A stretch of DNA of 10,329 bases from UBA11090 sp035560555 (GTDB lineage Bacteria; Spirochaetota; Spirochaetia; Treponematales; Rectinemataceae). This document shows, in pieces, positions 7,001-10,329 of the stretch. The position numbers and the translations under genes are program-made. How positions within the stretch are numbered: the first letter of the stretch is position 1; every line of letters starts with the position of its first letter. The notes beneath the pieces are model-generated. The model did not search any database, was not told the DNA's origin, and saw only the letters and a program-made list of their open reading frames with translations. Location: the NCBI GenBank assembly GCA_035560555.1, contig DATMZF010000049.1, forward strand, positions 1 to 10,329. The letters run 5' to 3'.

Positions 7001-7703
7001 CATCAGCGCGGACGCGGCGGCGGGAATCGTCGAATGGAAGCTGGATGTGTTCGAGGCCGCCCCCGTCGAATCGAGCGCCCCCGGCGGGGCGAGAGCGGAG
7101 CGCCTTTTCGCGGAATGGAGCGGCAAGGGCAAGCCGCCGGCCACAATCGCCTGGGATGGGAAATCGGCCCGCGGCGAACTCGTCGAATCGGCGACGGACT
7201 ATCCCTTCAAACTCCTGGTCCGCGATGCCCTGGGGAACAGCGTGAGCATTTCGGGCGTCATCGCGGTCGATGTTCTCGTGATGCGCGAAGGCGGCCGACT
7301 CAAGATTAAGGTCCCCTCGATAGTATTCAGGGCGAACTACGCCGATTTCGTCGATCTGTCGCCCGACATTGTCGCGCGCAACGAGGAAGTGGTGACCAGG
7401 GTCGCCCAGATATTGAACAAATTCCCGGACTACAGAATCAGGATCGAGGGCCACGCGAACAGCGCGGCCAAGATAATGGGTTTGTCGCAGGCAAAAATCG
7501 ACAGCGAGGAAACCAGCGAGCTGATTCCCTTGTCCACGGGCAGAGCCGAATTGGTCCGCGCCATGCTGGTTCGAAACGGCGTGGAAGCCAAGCGCCTCAG
7601 CGTCGCCGGCCTGGGGTCAAGCGCCCCCGTGGTGGAATTCCACGATGCGGAGAACAGGTGGAAGAACAGGCGCGTGGAATTTGTGCTGATCAAGAATAAA
7701 TGA
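4044..7703 (+). CDS. Large coiled-coil OmpA-family lipoprotein with four SPNGDG Ig-like repeats
   Basis: Envelope lipoprotein of 1219 residues from a TTG start; function unknown. Order: lipoprotein signal with lipobox IASC (Cys21); Thr/Pro-rich tether to about 72 with 11 consecutive Thr; alanine-rich helical region, about 80-495, that may hold TPR-like helices; 18-heptad coiled coil (496-621); four beta domains each opening with S-P-N/D-G-D-G near 649, 762, 865 and 972, resembling FlgD/CHU_C-type Ig modules; OmpA-like domain, about 1085-1219, with IRIEGHANS, LSTGRAELV and WKNRRVEFVL. The TTG was chosen because AGGAAG lies 6 bases upstream, the signal peptide then has normal length, and the best promoter lies downstream of or over the ATGs at 3957 and 3987 that would extend the frame. 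A single-gene unit between two tRNA genes. Probable role: linking the outer membrane to peptidoglycan or organising periplasmic structures (inference). The usual Asp of the OmpA peptidoglycan site is Asn here. Confidence 0.9.
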   Translation: MERKKVVFLPLSLLLLFIASCAVQPDVPLVAAEAGPATTTTSTTVPLPPLVIVQAPPATTTTTTTTTTTIAPKPTITEPAFRNLFGIVNLCDQEIQSYEIDAVLPGKTPAIRERFQDAKAYYEVEIRRLPFNGTSAYPVAAMLSGAETDLKALLEEGLPLRSEAEMKKASAAAEYARSRDSSIGAADRFENAEAELAFANDFHASKEYRTSIASYKRASLLYESAAMKAGAETLFAKVAESGYGRYSPFHAAEAERLRAEDADLYDAGSNDSIREGTEKLKTVARDCGHILAWGAERRASETRAQATAAKQADDIVSAEINAREEYSLAAMLMADGDQKRGYGDFADAATDYVASTFAFTEAHKLAAEAKFSAGVALELAKAALDGQKAKIDAAGCDEDLSFQAARELLKTAGDKFLAAMFVCSKLDSSEALNQLRISDAALRTLAEARLAAEKAEADRAAVIALEANKQAAESAASLALREAEIGRLNAEKAEAERQLAATKSLLTETQLHLAGTEGRLAATELQLAEIEDRLAETERRLMETESHLAGTKDRLAELESRSTDTRDRLAETDDRLVKAEGQLAETKGRLMETESLLADTERQLKETKNSLDDTERRLMEAKRLAAERLSVEIGIVKKAILLSLDLKAFSPNGDGIKDVLNIRTHVPATPVIKQYEVAIYALDASGSRYPTPVKTWEGSTHTSAMYTWDGGTDSGGLAPDGAYQAALNILFSDGEEHSPASPAIALNATGPRISVQASPLLFSPNGDGNKDMVAITQDSSIGDDWTGLIRSASGAIVRSWSWKSEAKSFSWDGRDSSGSFVRDGVYSYEVEATDMAGNTSSAIIPAITVDGTIPKVYVSASDTGMSPNGDGIRDELSFAIVVERREGIESWRFSLIDAQGVERNFFDGTGSELPARLVWDGRDLRGQTVRGQFMAKLAVSYAKGDVAQAFSAPILVDAAPPAATIAVDPKRFSPDGDGVDDKLHFGISADAAAGIVEWKLDVFEAAPVESSAPGGARAERLFAEWSGKGKPPATIAWDGKSARGELVESATDYPFKLLVRDALGNSVSISGVIAVDVLVMREGGRLKIKVPSIVFRANYADFVDLSPDIVARNEEVVTRVAQILNKFPDYRIRIEGHANSAAKIMGLSQAKIDSEETSELIPLSTGRAELVRAMLVRNGVEAKRLSVAGLGSSAPVVEFHDAENRWKNRRVEFVLIKNK
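4218..4250 (+). repeat. Eleven-codon ACN (Thr) tract
   Basis: Eleven consecutive Thr codons, mostly ACC and ACG, lie just after the lipidated N-terminus, and a second shorter Thr cluster occurs about 20 codons earlier. This is a low-complexity tether whose near-triplet DNA repeat could change length by slippage. Confidence 0.8.
5529..5906 (+). repeat. Eighteen tandem 21-bp units encoding coiled-coil heptads
   Basis: In-frame 21-bp units encode 18 uninterrupted seven-residue repeats with the consensus E-x-R-L-x-E-T (for example EDRLAET, ERRLMET, KGRLMET, ERQLKET). One unit breaks the Leu position (ESRSTDT). Hydrophobic Leu and Ala/Met recur at heptad spacing, giving a predicted straight coiled coil of 126 residues, about 19 nm at 0.15 nm per residue. 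Confidence 0.88.
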
Positions 7704-7724
7704 GGATGGCGGGGCGGGATTGCC

Positions 7725-7749
7725 GGGAGAACTGCAGTGACGTTCTCCC
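7725..7749. other. Hairpin downstream of the lipoprotein gene
   Basis: GGGAGAAC (7725-7732) pairs perfectly with GTTCTCCC (7742-7749) around a 9-nt loop, 21 nt after the lipoprotein stop. No T-tract follows, so it may stabilise or end the mRNA by another route. Confidence 0.45.
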
Positions 7750-7810
7750 AAGGTCCGCCGCGGCAGACTTCACGGGCAGCCGCGGCCCGTCTTCGCGTTA
7801 AGCCGCTAAA

Positions 7811-7852
7811 TAAAAGAAAAGGCCGTCCGCGATCTGTTCGCGGACGGCCTTT
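7811..7852 (-). terminator. Intrinsic terminator of tRNA-Val
   Basis: A 14-bp perfect stem (7818-7831 with 7839-7852) around a 7-nt loop, followed on the minus strand by the T-rich tail TTTTCTTTTA, which in part overlaps the AAA/TTT base of the stem. It begins 8 nt after the tRNA. On the plus strand the tail is only TTTAA, so it may also weakly end transcription from the lipoprotein gene. Confidence 0.8.
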
Positions 7853-7860
7853 AACGATGA

Positions 7861-7934
7861 TGGGCGGTGCAAGAGTCGAACTTGCGACCCCCAGCGTGTC
7901 ATACTGGTGCTCTAACCAACTGAGCTAACCGCCC
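7861..7934 (-). tRNA. tRNA-Val (anticodon GAC)
   Basis: A 74-nt cloverleaf on the minus strand. The acceptor strands GGGCGGT and ACCGCCC pair over 7 bp, discriminator A. The D arm reads GCTC..GAGC. The anticodon stem CCAGT/GCTGG (one T-G pair) encloses loop ATGACAC, giving anticodon GAC. The variable stretch is GGGTC, and the T arm GCAAG/CTTGC has loop TTCGACT. CCA is not encoded (TCA follows). It is transcribed alone from its own promoter into a strong terminator. Confidence 0.97.
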
Positions 7935-7948
7935 AAATTCAGAAAACC

Positions 7949-7993
7949 GCCCGCATGCGGGCAGGACACGGTGAAGATATATATCCTGCCCGC
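7949..7993. repeat. Overlapping palindromes in the tRNA-Val promoter/leader
   Basis: A perfect 14-bp palindrome, GCCCGCATGCGGGC (7949-7962), overlaps a 10-bp inverted repeat, GCGGGCAGGA (7957-7966) with TCCTGCCCGC (7984-7993). The GCGGGC at 7957-7962 can pair with either flank. The second repeat encloses the predicted -10 of the tRNA-Val promoter in its 17-bp loop. Confidence 0.6.
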
Positions 7994-8007
7994 CCCTATC
8001 ATGTCAA
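7978..8007 (-). promoter_or_regulatory. Promoter of tRNA-Val
   Basis: On the minus strand a perfect -35 TTGACA (8007-8002), an 18-bp spacer and -10 TATATA (7983-7978). The predicted leader to the mature tRNA is about 37 nt and includes the 14-bp palindrome. Confidence 0.6.
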
Positions 8008-8085
8008 GAAGTTTTCTTTTTCCATACATCATTCTTGCTACCTAAAACATACGGGGTAAAGCATAAAGATGTTCTTGCCAGACTA

Positions 8086-8115
8086 TTGACATAGTGGTAG
8101 ATCCGTTCATATTAT
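8086..8115 (+). promoter_or_regulatory. Promoter of first pilin-like gene
   Basis: Perfect -35 TTGACA (8086-8091), an 18-bp spacer and TATTAT (8110-8115, 5/6). The predicted start is near 8122, giving a leader of about 40 nt. Confidence 0.65.
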
Positions 8116-8133
8116 ATCTTAAAGATAAAAGTC

Positions 8134-8157
8134 GGGCGTCGATTCGCCCAAGAGAGG
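8134..8157 (+). promoter_or_regulatory. Leader hairpin and RBS of first pilin-like gene
   Basis: GGGCG (8134-8138) pairs with CGCCC (8145-8149), loop TCGATT, followed by the RBS AGAGG (8153-8157) 4 nt before the ATG. A like-built hairpin plus AGAGGTATT sequence stands before the third pilin-like gene. Confidence 0.5.
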
Positions 8158-8161
8158 TATT

Positions 8162-8620
8162 ATGAAAAAGTTCGTTCTGCTCTCCATGGTTTTGCTTCTT
8201 GCTTCGGTTTCCGCCTTTGCCGCGGGAAGCACTTCCAGTACCCAGATCATCGCCGTCGTTGGAGCGAGCGTGGCTGTAACCGGCGACCTGCCCGCCACAA
8301 CAACCGTCGATGTCACCGCCACTCAGGCAAGCCTTGGTTCAGTCACGATAACCTCGAACACCACAGGCAGTTGGACGATCACCGTTCACTCTCTCAATGG
8401 TGGGTATATGAAAGGCGAGTCGCTTTCAAACCATTACCCCTTCACCGTGTCCATCGCATCCATCAGCAACCAGTCGCTCTCAGCCGATAGAACGGCCACG
8501 GTCACTGGCACCGGCGTGCTCAATTATCCCCTGACCGCCTATTATTCCACTGCTTCTTCGCTGGGTCTCGCGGCCGACACTTACAAGGACACGATTACCA
8601 TCACGGTTGCCACGCTCTGA
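8162..8620 (+). CDS. Secreted pilin-like (spore-coat-U/archaic fimbrial type) protein 1
   Basis: A 152-residue exported protein of unknown function. The signal peptide has Lys-Lys, a hydrophobic core and a likely cut after AFA (residue 20). The mature part is almost all Thr/Ser/Val-rich beta-strand sequence with no cysteine. Conserved points: LGSVTITSNTTGSWTITV (Trp71), YPFTVSI (92-98), YPLTAYY (122-128) and a final strand ADTYKDTITITV (138-149). That last pattern is how spore-coat-U and Csu-type archaic pilins end, so an incomplete Ig-like subunit is inferred; archaic pilins usually have a disulfide, which is absent here. It shares its motifs with the products of the genes at 8730 and 9385. 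The start is supported by AGAGG and the signal peptide. It has its own promoter and leader. Alternative: a non-assembling surface Ig-like protein. Confidence 0.85.
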   Translation: MKKFVLLSMVLLLASVSAFAAGSTSSTQIIAVVGASVAVTGDLPATTTVDVTATQASLGSVTITSNTTGSWTITVHSLNGGYMKGESLSNHYPFTVSIASISNQSLSADRTATVTGTGVLNYPLTAYYSTASSLGLAADTYKDTITITVATL

Positions 8621-8642
8621 GAAATTTGCTGAATGACAATTT

Positions 8643-8673
8643 GGGTTGACGATCACCGGTTGGTCGTCAACCC
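8643..8673 (+). terminator. Hairpin after first pilin-like gene (possible terminator)
   Basis: GGGTTGACGA (8643-8652) pairs perfectly with TCGTCAACCC (8664-8673) around an 11-nt loop, 22 nt after the stop codon. Only TT follows, so it is a weak intrinsic terminator at best. It may allow read-through into the next gene or protect the upstream mRNA. Confidence 0.45.
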
Positions 8674-8684
8674 TTCCGGATCAG

Positions 8685-8716
8685 TCGACACGAGGATCTT
8701 GGGTTTTTTATATAAA
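8685..8716 (+). promoter_or_regulatory. Possible weak promoter before second pilin-like gene
   Basis: TCGACA (8685-8690, 5/6 match to -35) is followed by the AT-rich run TTATATAAA (8708-8716), which offers TATATA or TATAAA at spacings of 18 or 20. The fit is poor and the leader would be under 15 nt, so read-through from the upstream gene is an alternative. Confidence 0.25.
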
Positions 8717-8729
8717 GAAGAGAACAACT

Positions 8730-9218
8730 ATGGACATAAAAAAAGTTTTAGCGCTTTTCCTTTTTCTCACCGTTGCGTTTGGGGTATATTCCCAGACTAC
8801 TAAAGTGCTGACAACCGAAATACAGGGTATCGTTCCGACAGTATTTACGCTCAGCACCGATATGACCGACATTGAAACGGTGGATTTAGTCAATGCCAAC
8901 ACGGCTTATCTCGGCAAGGTGATTGTCTACACGAATACGAAAGGGATATGGACCATAATCATCAATTCCAAAAATGCCGGCAAACTGACCGGAAGGACGC
9001 CGGGGAACATCGATCTCTATCCCTATACCATGGGGTTCGGGACTGTGGACCGAATAGACCTATCTTCGGATTTTGAGATGACCTACTCCACCCTAGTGGC
9101 GAAGACAACCGTAGAATACCCGGTAAGCATAAACTACACTCGATTTGAGGACCTCGCTCAACCAGTCGTCGCCGACACCTACAGCGATATCGTGACGATC
9201 ACGGTGACAATTTCGTGA
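8730..9218 (+). CDS. Secreted pilin-like protein 2
   Basis: A 162-residue exported protein, function unknown, paralogous to its neighbours. The signal peptide MDIKKVLALFLFLTVAF.. ends near VYS (residue 21). Matching core motifs: LGKVIVYTNTKGIWTIIINS (Trp74), NAGKLTG (82-88), YPYTMGF (97-103), YPVSINY (130-136) and the closing strand ADTYSDIVTITV (148-159), nearly the same as in protein 1. No cysteine. The frame is open back to 8646, but that extension would cross the hairpin and bury the signal peptide, so the ATG at 8730 is chosen despite a weak RBS (AGAAGAG). Base composition is clearly more AT-rich than in the gene before (26 G+C in 8761-8820 against 39 in 8281-8340), which suggests separate ancestry or relaxed selection rather than a recent tandem duplication. 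Confidence 0.83.
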   Translation: MDIKKVLALFLFLTVAFGVYSQTTKVLTTEIQGIVPTVFTLSTDMTDIETVDLVNANTAYLGKVIVYTNTKGIWTIIINSKNAGKLTGRTPGNIDLYPYTMGFGTVDRIDLSSDFEMTYSTLVAKTTVEYPVSINYTRFEDLAQPVVADTYSDIVTITVTIS

Positions 9219-9223
9219 TTTTT

Positions 9224-9251
9224 CGTAAATTATACGTTTTTTCCTTTTTTT
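9224..9251 (+). terminator. Weak terminator after second pilin-like gene
   Basis: A 4-bp CGTA/TACG hairpin (9224-9236) is followed by T6-CC-T7. The T-rich tail is good but the stem is short and AT-rich. Confidence 0.35.
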
Positions 9252-9264
9252 AGGTGCTTAAGTA

Positions 9265-9293
9265 TTGACAGGTTCATTTGTAGAGTTTATAGT
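9265..9293 (+). promoter_or_regulatory. Strong promoter of third pilin-like gene
   Basis: TTGACA (9265-9270), a 17-bp spacer and TATAGT (9288-9293, 5/6): the best promoter in the window. The predicted start is near 9300, giving a leader of about 85 nt. Confidence 0.75.
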
Positions 9294-9308
9294 TTTTGTA
9301 AAGAAAAA

Positions 9309-9377
9309 GGATTGGATATCCACTATTGGATAATTCATCCGAAAAAAGTATGATTGTGGGGCAGCCCACAAAAGAGG
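9309..9377 (+). promoter_or_regulatory. Long structured leader of third pilin-like gene
   Basis: The leader holds a direct repeat ATTGGATA (9311-9318 and 9325-9332), the first copy inside the palindrome TGGATATCCA (9313-9322). A 7-bp hairpin follows, TTGTGGG (9354-9360) with CCCACAA (9365-9371), loop GCAG. The RBS AGAGG (9373-9377) lies 7 nt before the ATG. The hairpin-then-AGAGGTATT layout matches the leader of the gene at 8162. Confidence 0.5.
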
Positions 9378-9384
9378 TATTGAT

Positions 9385-9957
9385 ATGAAAAAGTTTGCTG
9401 TCGTGGTTCTTTTCGCCTTAATCGCCGTTGGTTTTTCTTTCGCCCAGCCTGCAACGGCAGTAACCACCGATTCCGGTACTTTGAGTCTTCTCGCTCATGT
9501 AAACCAGTACATTGATTTGTCAATTGACCGGGTCACCGGCGCTGATGGAAACGAGTTTACCCTTTTAGCTGCGGGCGTTTCAGCGCATAAGGTCGCCACC
9601 GCCACAATGACGACCAACTACAAGAAATGGATCGTTCAGGTTTATTCCAACAACGGCAGCAAGCTGGTTCGCGATACTACCGATGATCCAGTTGGCGTAA
9701 CGATGACAGAGGATATTCCCTACACTTTCGCTTTCGTTCAGACCACTGGAGCCCATACATGGACCGAGGGTTATGTCACTCTTCCTGACACCGCTTATCC
9801 TACCTCTGGCGCTGGGTATTATGAAAAGACAGGCAAGACGGTTATCGCCGGTGAGCCTGTCGACATGAAGATCGCCATCTCCGCCCAGTCGGCTACCGAG
9901 TTCTGGGACGCCGGTATCTATACCGACACGGTGAACGTCAAGATATCGGTGGACTGA
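9385..9957 (+). CDS. Secreted pilin-like protein 3
   Basis: A 190-residue exported protein, the largest of the three paralogues; function unknown. The signal peptide MKKFAVVVLFALIAVGFSFA is cut near residue 20. Shared features: HKVATATMTTNYKKWIVQVYS (68-88) with Trp82, then NNGSKLVR, IPYTFAF (111-117), MKIAISA (161-167) and the final strand AGIYTDTVNVKI (176-187). Between the second and third motifs it has about 25 extra residues rich in Gly, Tyr and Pro (TWTEGYVTLPDTAYPTSGAGYYE is the region at 125-147). No cysteine. The start is supported by AGAGG at 7-nt spacing. It has the strongest promoter and terminator of the cluster and is thus probably a separate, highly expressed transcript, which would fit a major subunit (inference). 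Called pilin-like on the closing-strand pattern and the nearby chaperone gene. Confidence 0.85.
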   Translation: MKKFAVVVLFALIAVGFSFAQPATAVTTDSGTLSLLAHVNQYIDLSIDRVTGADGNEFTLLAAGVSAHKVATATMTTNYKKWIVQVYSNNGSKLVRDTTDDPVGVTMTEDIPYTFAFVQTTGAHTWTEGYVTLPDTAYPTSGAGYYEKTGKTVIAGEPVDMKIAISAQSATEFWDAGIYTDTVNVKISVD

Positions 9958-9980
9958 TCGCAAAAGATTAAACCTTCCAT

Positions 9981-10010
9981 AAAGCGGCCGCCAAAAGCGG
10001 TCGCTTTTTT
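9981..10010 (+). terminator. Intrinsic terminator of third pilin-like gene
   Basis: AAAGCGGCCGC pairs with GCGGTCGCTTT (11 bp, one G-T pair, 5-nt loop) and runs into TTTTTTATTAT. It lies 24 nt after the stop and separates the subunit genes from the chaperone gene. Confidence 0.9.
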
Positions 10011-10030
10011 ATTATACTTAGCATTCACAG

Positions 10031-10063
10031 GTCCGATAATTAACTAGTGTCAGATAATTGACA
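10031..10063 (+). promoter_or_regulatory. Paired operator-like 14-mers and -35 before the chaperone gene
   Basis: GTCCGATAATTAAC (10031-10044) and GTCAGATAATTGAC (10049-10062) are direct repeats with 2 mismatches, 18 bp apart start to start. The second is palindromic at its ends (GTCA..TGAC) and overlaps a perfect -35 TTGACA (10058-10063). No convincing -10 is seen at the usual spacing, so activator dependence or another promoter is possible. Confidence 0.4.
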
Positions 10064-10084
10064 TCATGGGAAAAATCGATTACG

Positions 10085-10102
10085 CATTAGGAACATTAGG
10101 AA
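10085..10102 (+). repeat. Tandem 9-bp repeat in the chaperone gene leader
   Basis: CATTAGGAA is exactly duplicated head to tail (10085-10093, 10094-10102). Each copy contains an AGGAA, which resembles a ribosome binding site. Confidence 0.6.
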
Positions 10103-10123
10103 GGGATTCAAAAAGGACTTCAT

Positions 10124-10329
10124 ATGAGAAGATTGCCTTCAAGCAAGCGTTCGCTCATGGCAGTTGCTTTCTATCTCGCCGTGACCATCGCCACGGCGGC
10201 CGCGTTTTCCTTTTCGCCGATGACGGTGTCGATATCCCCGTCAGGCGCGAACGCCGTGATGACCTACAAAGTGACGAACGAATCGGACCAGCAAACGGCC
10301 GTTTCCATAAAAGTGGCAACAAGGACTAT
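10124..10329 (+). CDS. PapD-like periplasmic pilus chaperone (3' partial)
   Basis: Only the first 68 residues are in the window. A signal peptide with an Arg-Arg/Lys-Arg N-region and hydrophobic core probably ends near ATAAA (residue 27). The mature start FSFSPMTVSISPSG..AVMTYKVTNESDQQTAVSIKV has the pattern of the first two to three strands of PapD-family chaperones: a hydrophobic-Pro start, then a Tyr-x-Val-x-Asn strand turn and an alternating hydrophobic strand. In chaperone/usher systems this protein folds and delivers subunits through donor-strand complementation; the pilin-like genes just upstream fit that. AGGA lies 6 nt before the ATG. The catalytic-like Arg/Lys pair that binds subunit C-termini cannot be checked in full from this fragment. 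Alternative: another Ig-like (MSP-type) periplasmic protein. Confidence 0.68.
   Translation, partial: MRRLPSSKRSLMAVAFYLAVTIATAAAFSFSPMTVSISPSGANAVMTYKVTNESDQQTAVSIKVATRT

Noticed and set aside
7737..7928. Plus-strand open frame of 63 residues over tRNA-Val
   Set aside because: Its end is the antisense translation of a tRNA (GARVELATPSV-type artefact), and it crosses the tRNA terminator hairpin.
7861..8161. tRNA-Val as an integration site for a mobile element carrying the subunit cluster
   Set aside because: No integrase gene and no repeat of the tRNA 3' end is seen. Only an 8-bp repeat (AACCGCCC) of the tRNA 5' end occurs nearby, too short to support attachment sites.
8646..8729. N-terminal extension of pilin-like protein 2 by 28 residues
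   Set aside because: It would run through an intergenic hairpin and bury the signal peptide.

Overview
The window reads as chromosomal DNA from a diderm bacterium, most likely a spirochaete (Treponema/Spirochaeta-like). The main pointers are the large lipoprotein at 4044-7703, whose OmpA-like C-terminus has the form I recall from spirochaetal OmpA proteins (GHAN in place of GHTD, an insert before LSxxRA, and a WKNRRVEF ending), together with a lipobox signal peptide and generally high GC. The phylum call is inference; no marker gene settles it.

Layout. 2-1312 (+): 3' part of a periplasmic MltD-like lytic transglycosylase with two LysM domains; its 5' end lies outside the window. 1376-3593 (-): a two-gene unit, galE (UDP-glucose 4-epimerase) followed by an M20 metallo-hydrolase, convergent with the transglycosylase gene. 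3780-3922 (-): tRNA-Phe(GAA) with its own promoter and terminator. 3963-7703 (+): a 1219-residue lipoprotein made of a Thr-rich tether, a helical region, an 18-heptad coiled coil, four SPNGDG-type Ig-like repeats and an OmpA-like domain. 7811-8007 (-): tRNA-Val(GAC) with promoter and terminator.

8086-10329 (+): a lower-GC accessory stretch with three small, cysteine-free, signal-peptide-bearing beta-rich proteins that are paralogues of one another. Each carries a conserved central Trp motif and ends in a G/D-x-Y-x-D-x-V/I-x-hydrophobic strand like the last strand of spore-coat-U/archaic (Csu-type) pilins. They are followed, behind a strong terminator, by the start of a PapD-like periplasmic chaperone gene that runs off the window.

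How it fits together. The first two thirds is envelope biology: cell-wall cleavage, sugar-nucleotide supply, and a long lipoprotein able to bridge the outer membrane and periplasm. The last 2.2 kb looks like the left edge of a chaperone/usher-type surface-fibre locus in which the subunit genes come first with their own promoters and the assembly genes follow. An usher gene is predicted just beyond 10329. This divergent, cysteine-free fibre system is the strongest candidate for something undescribed here.
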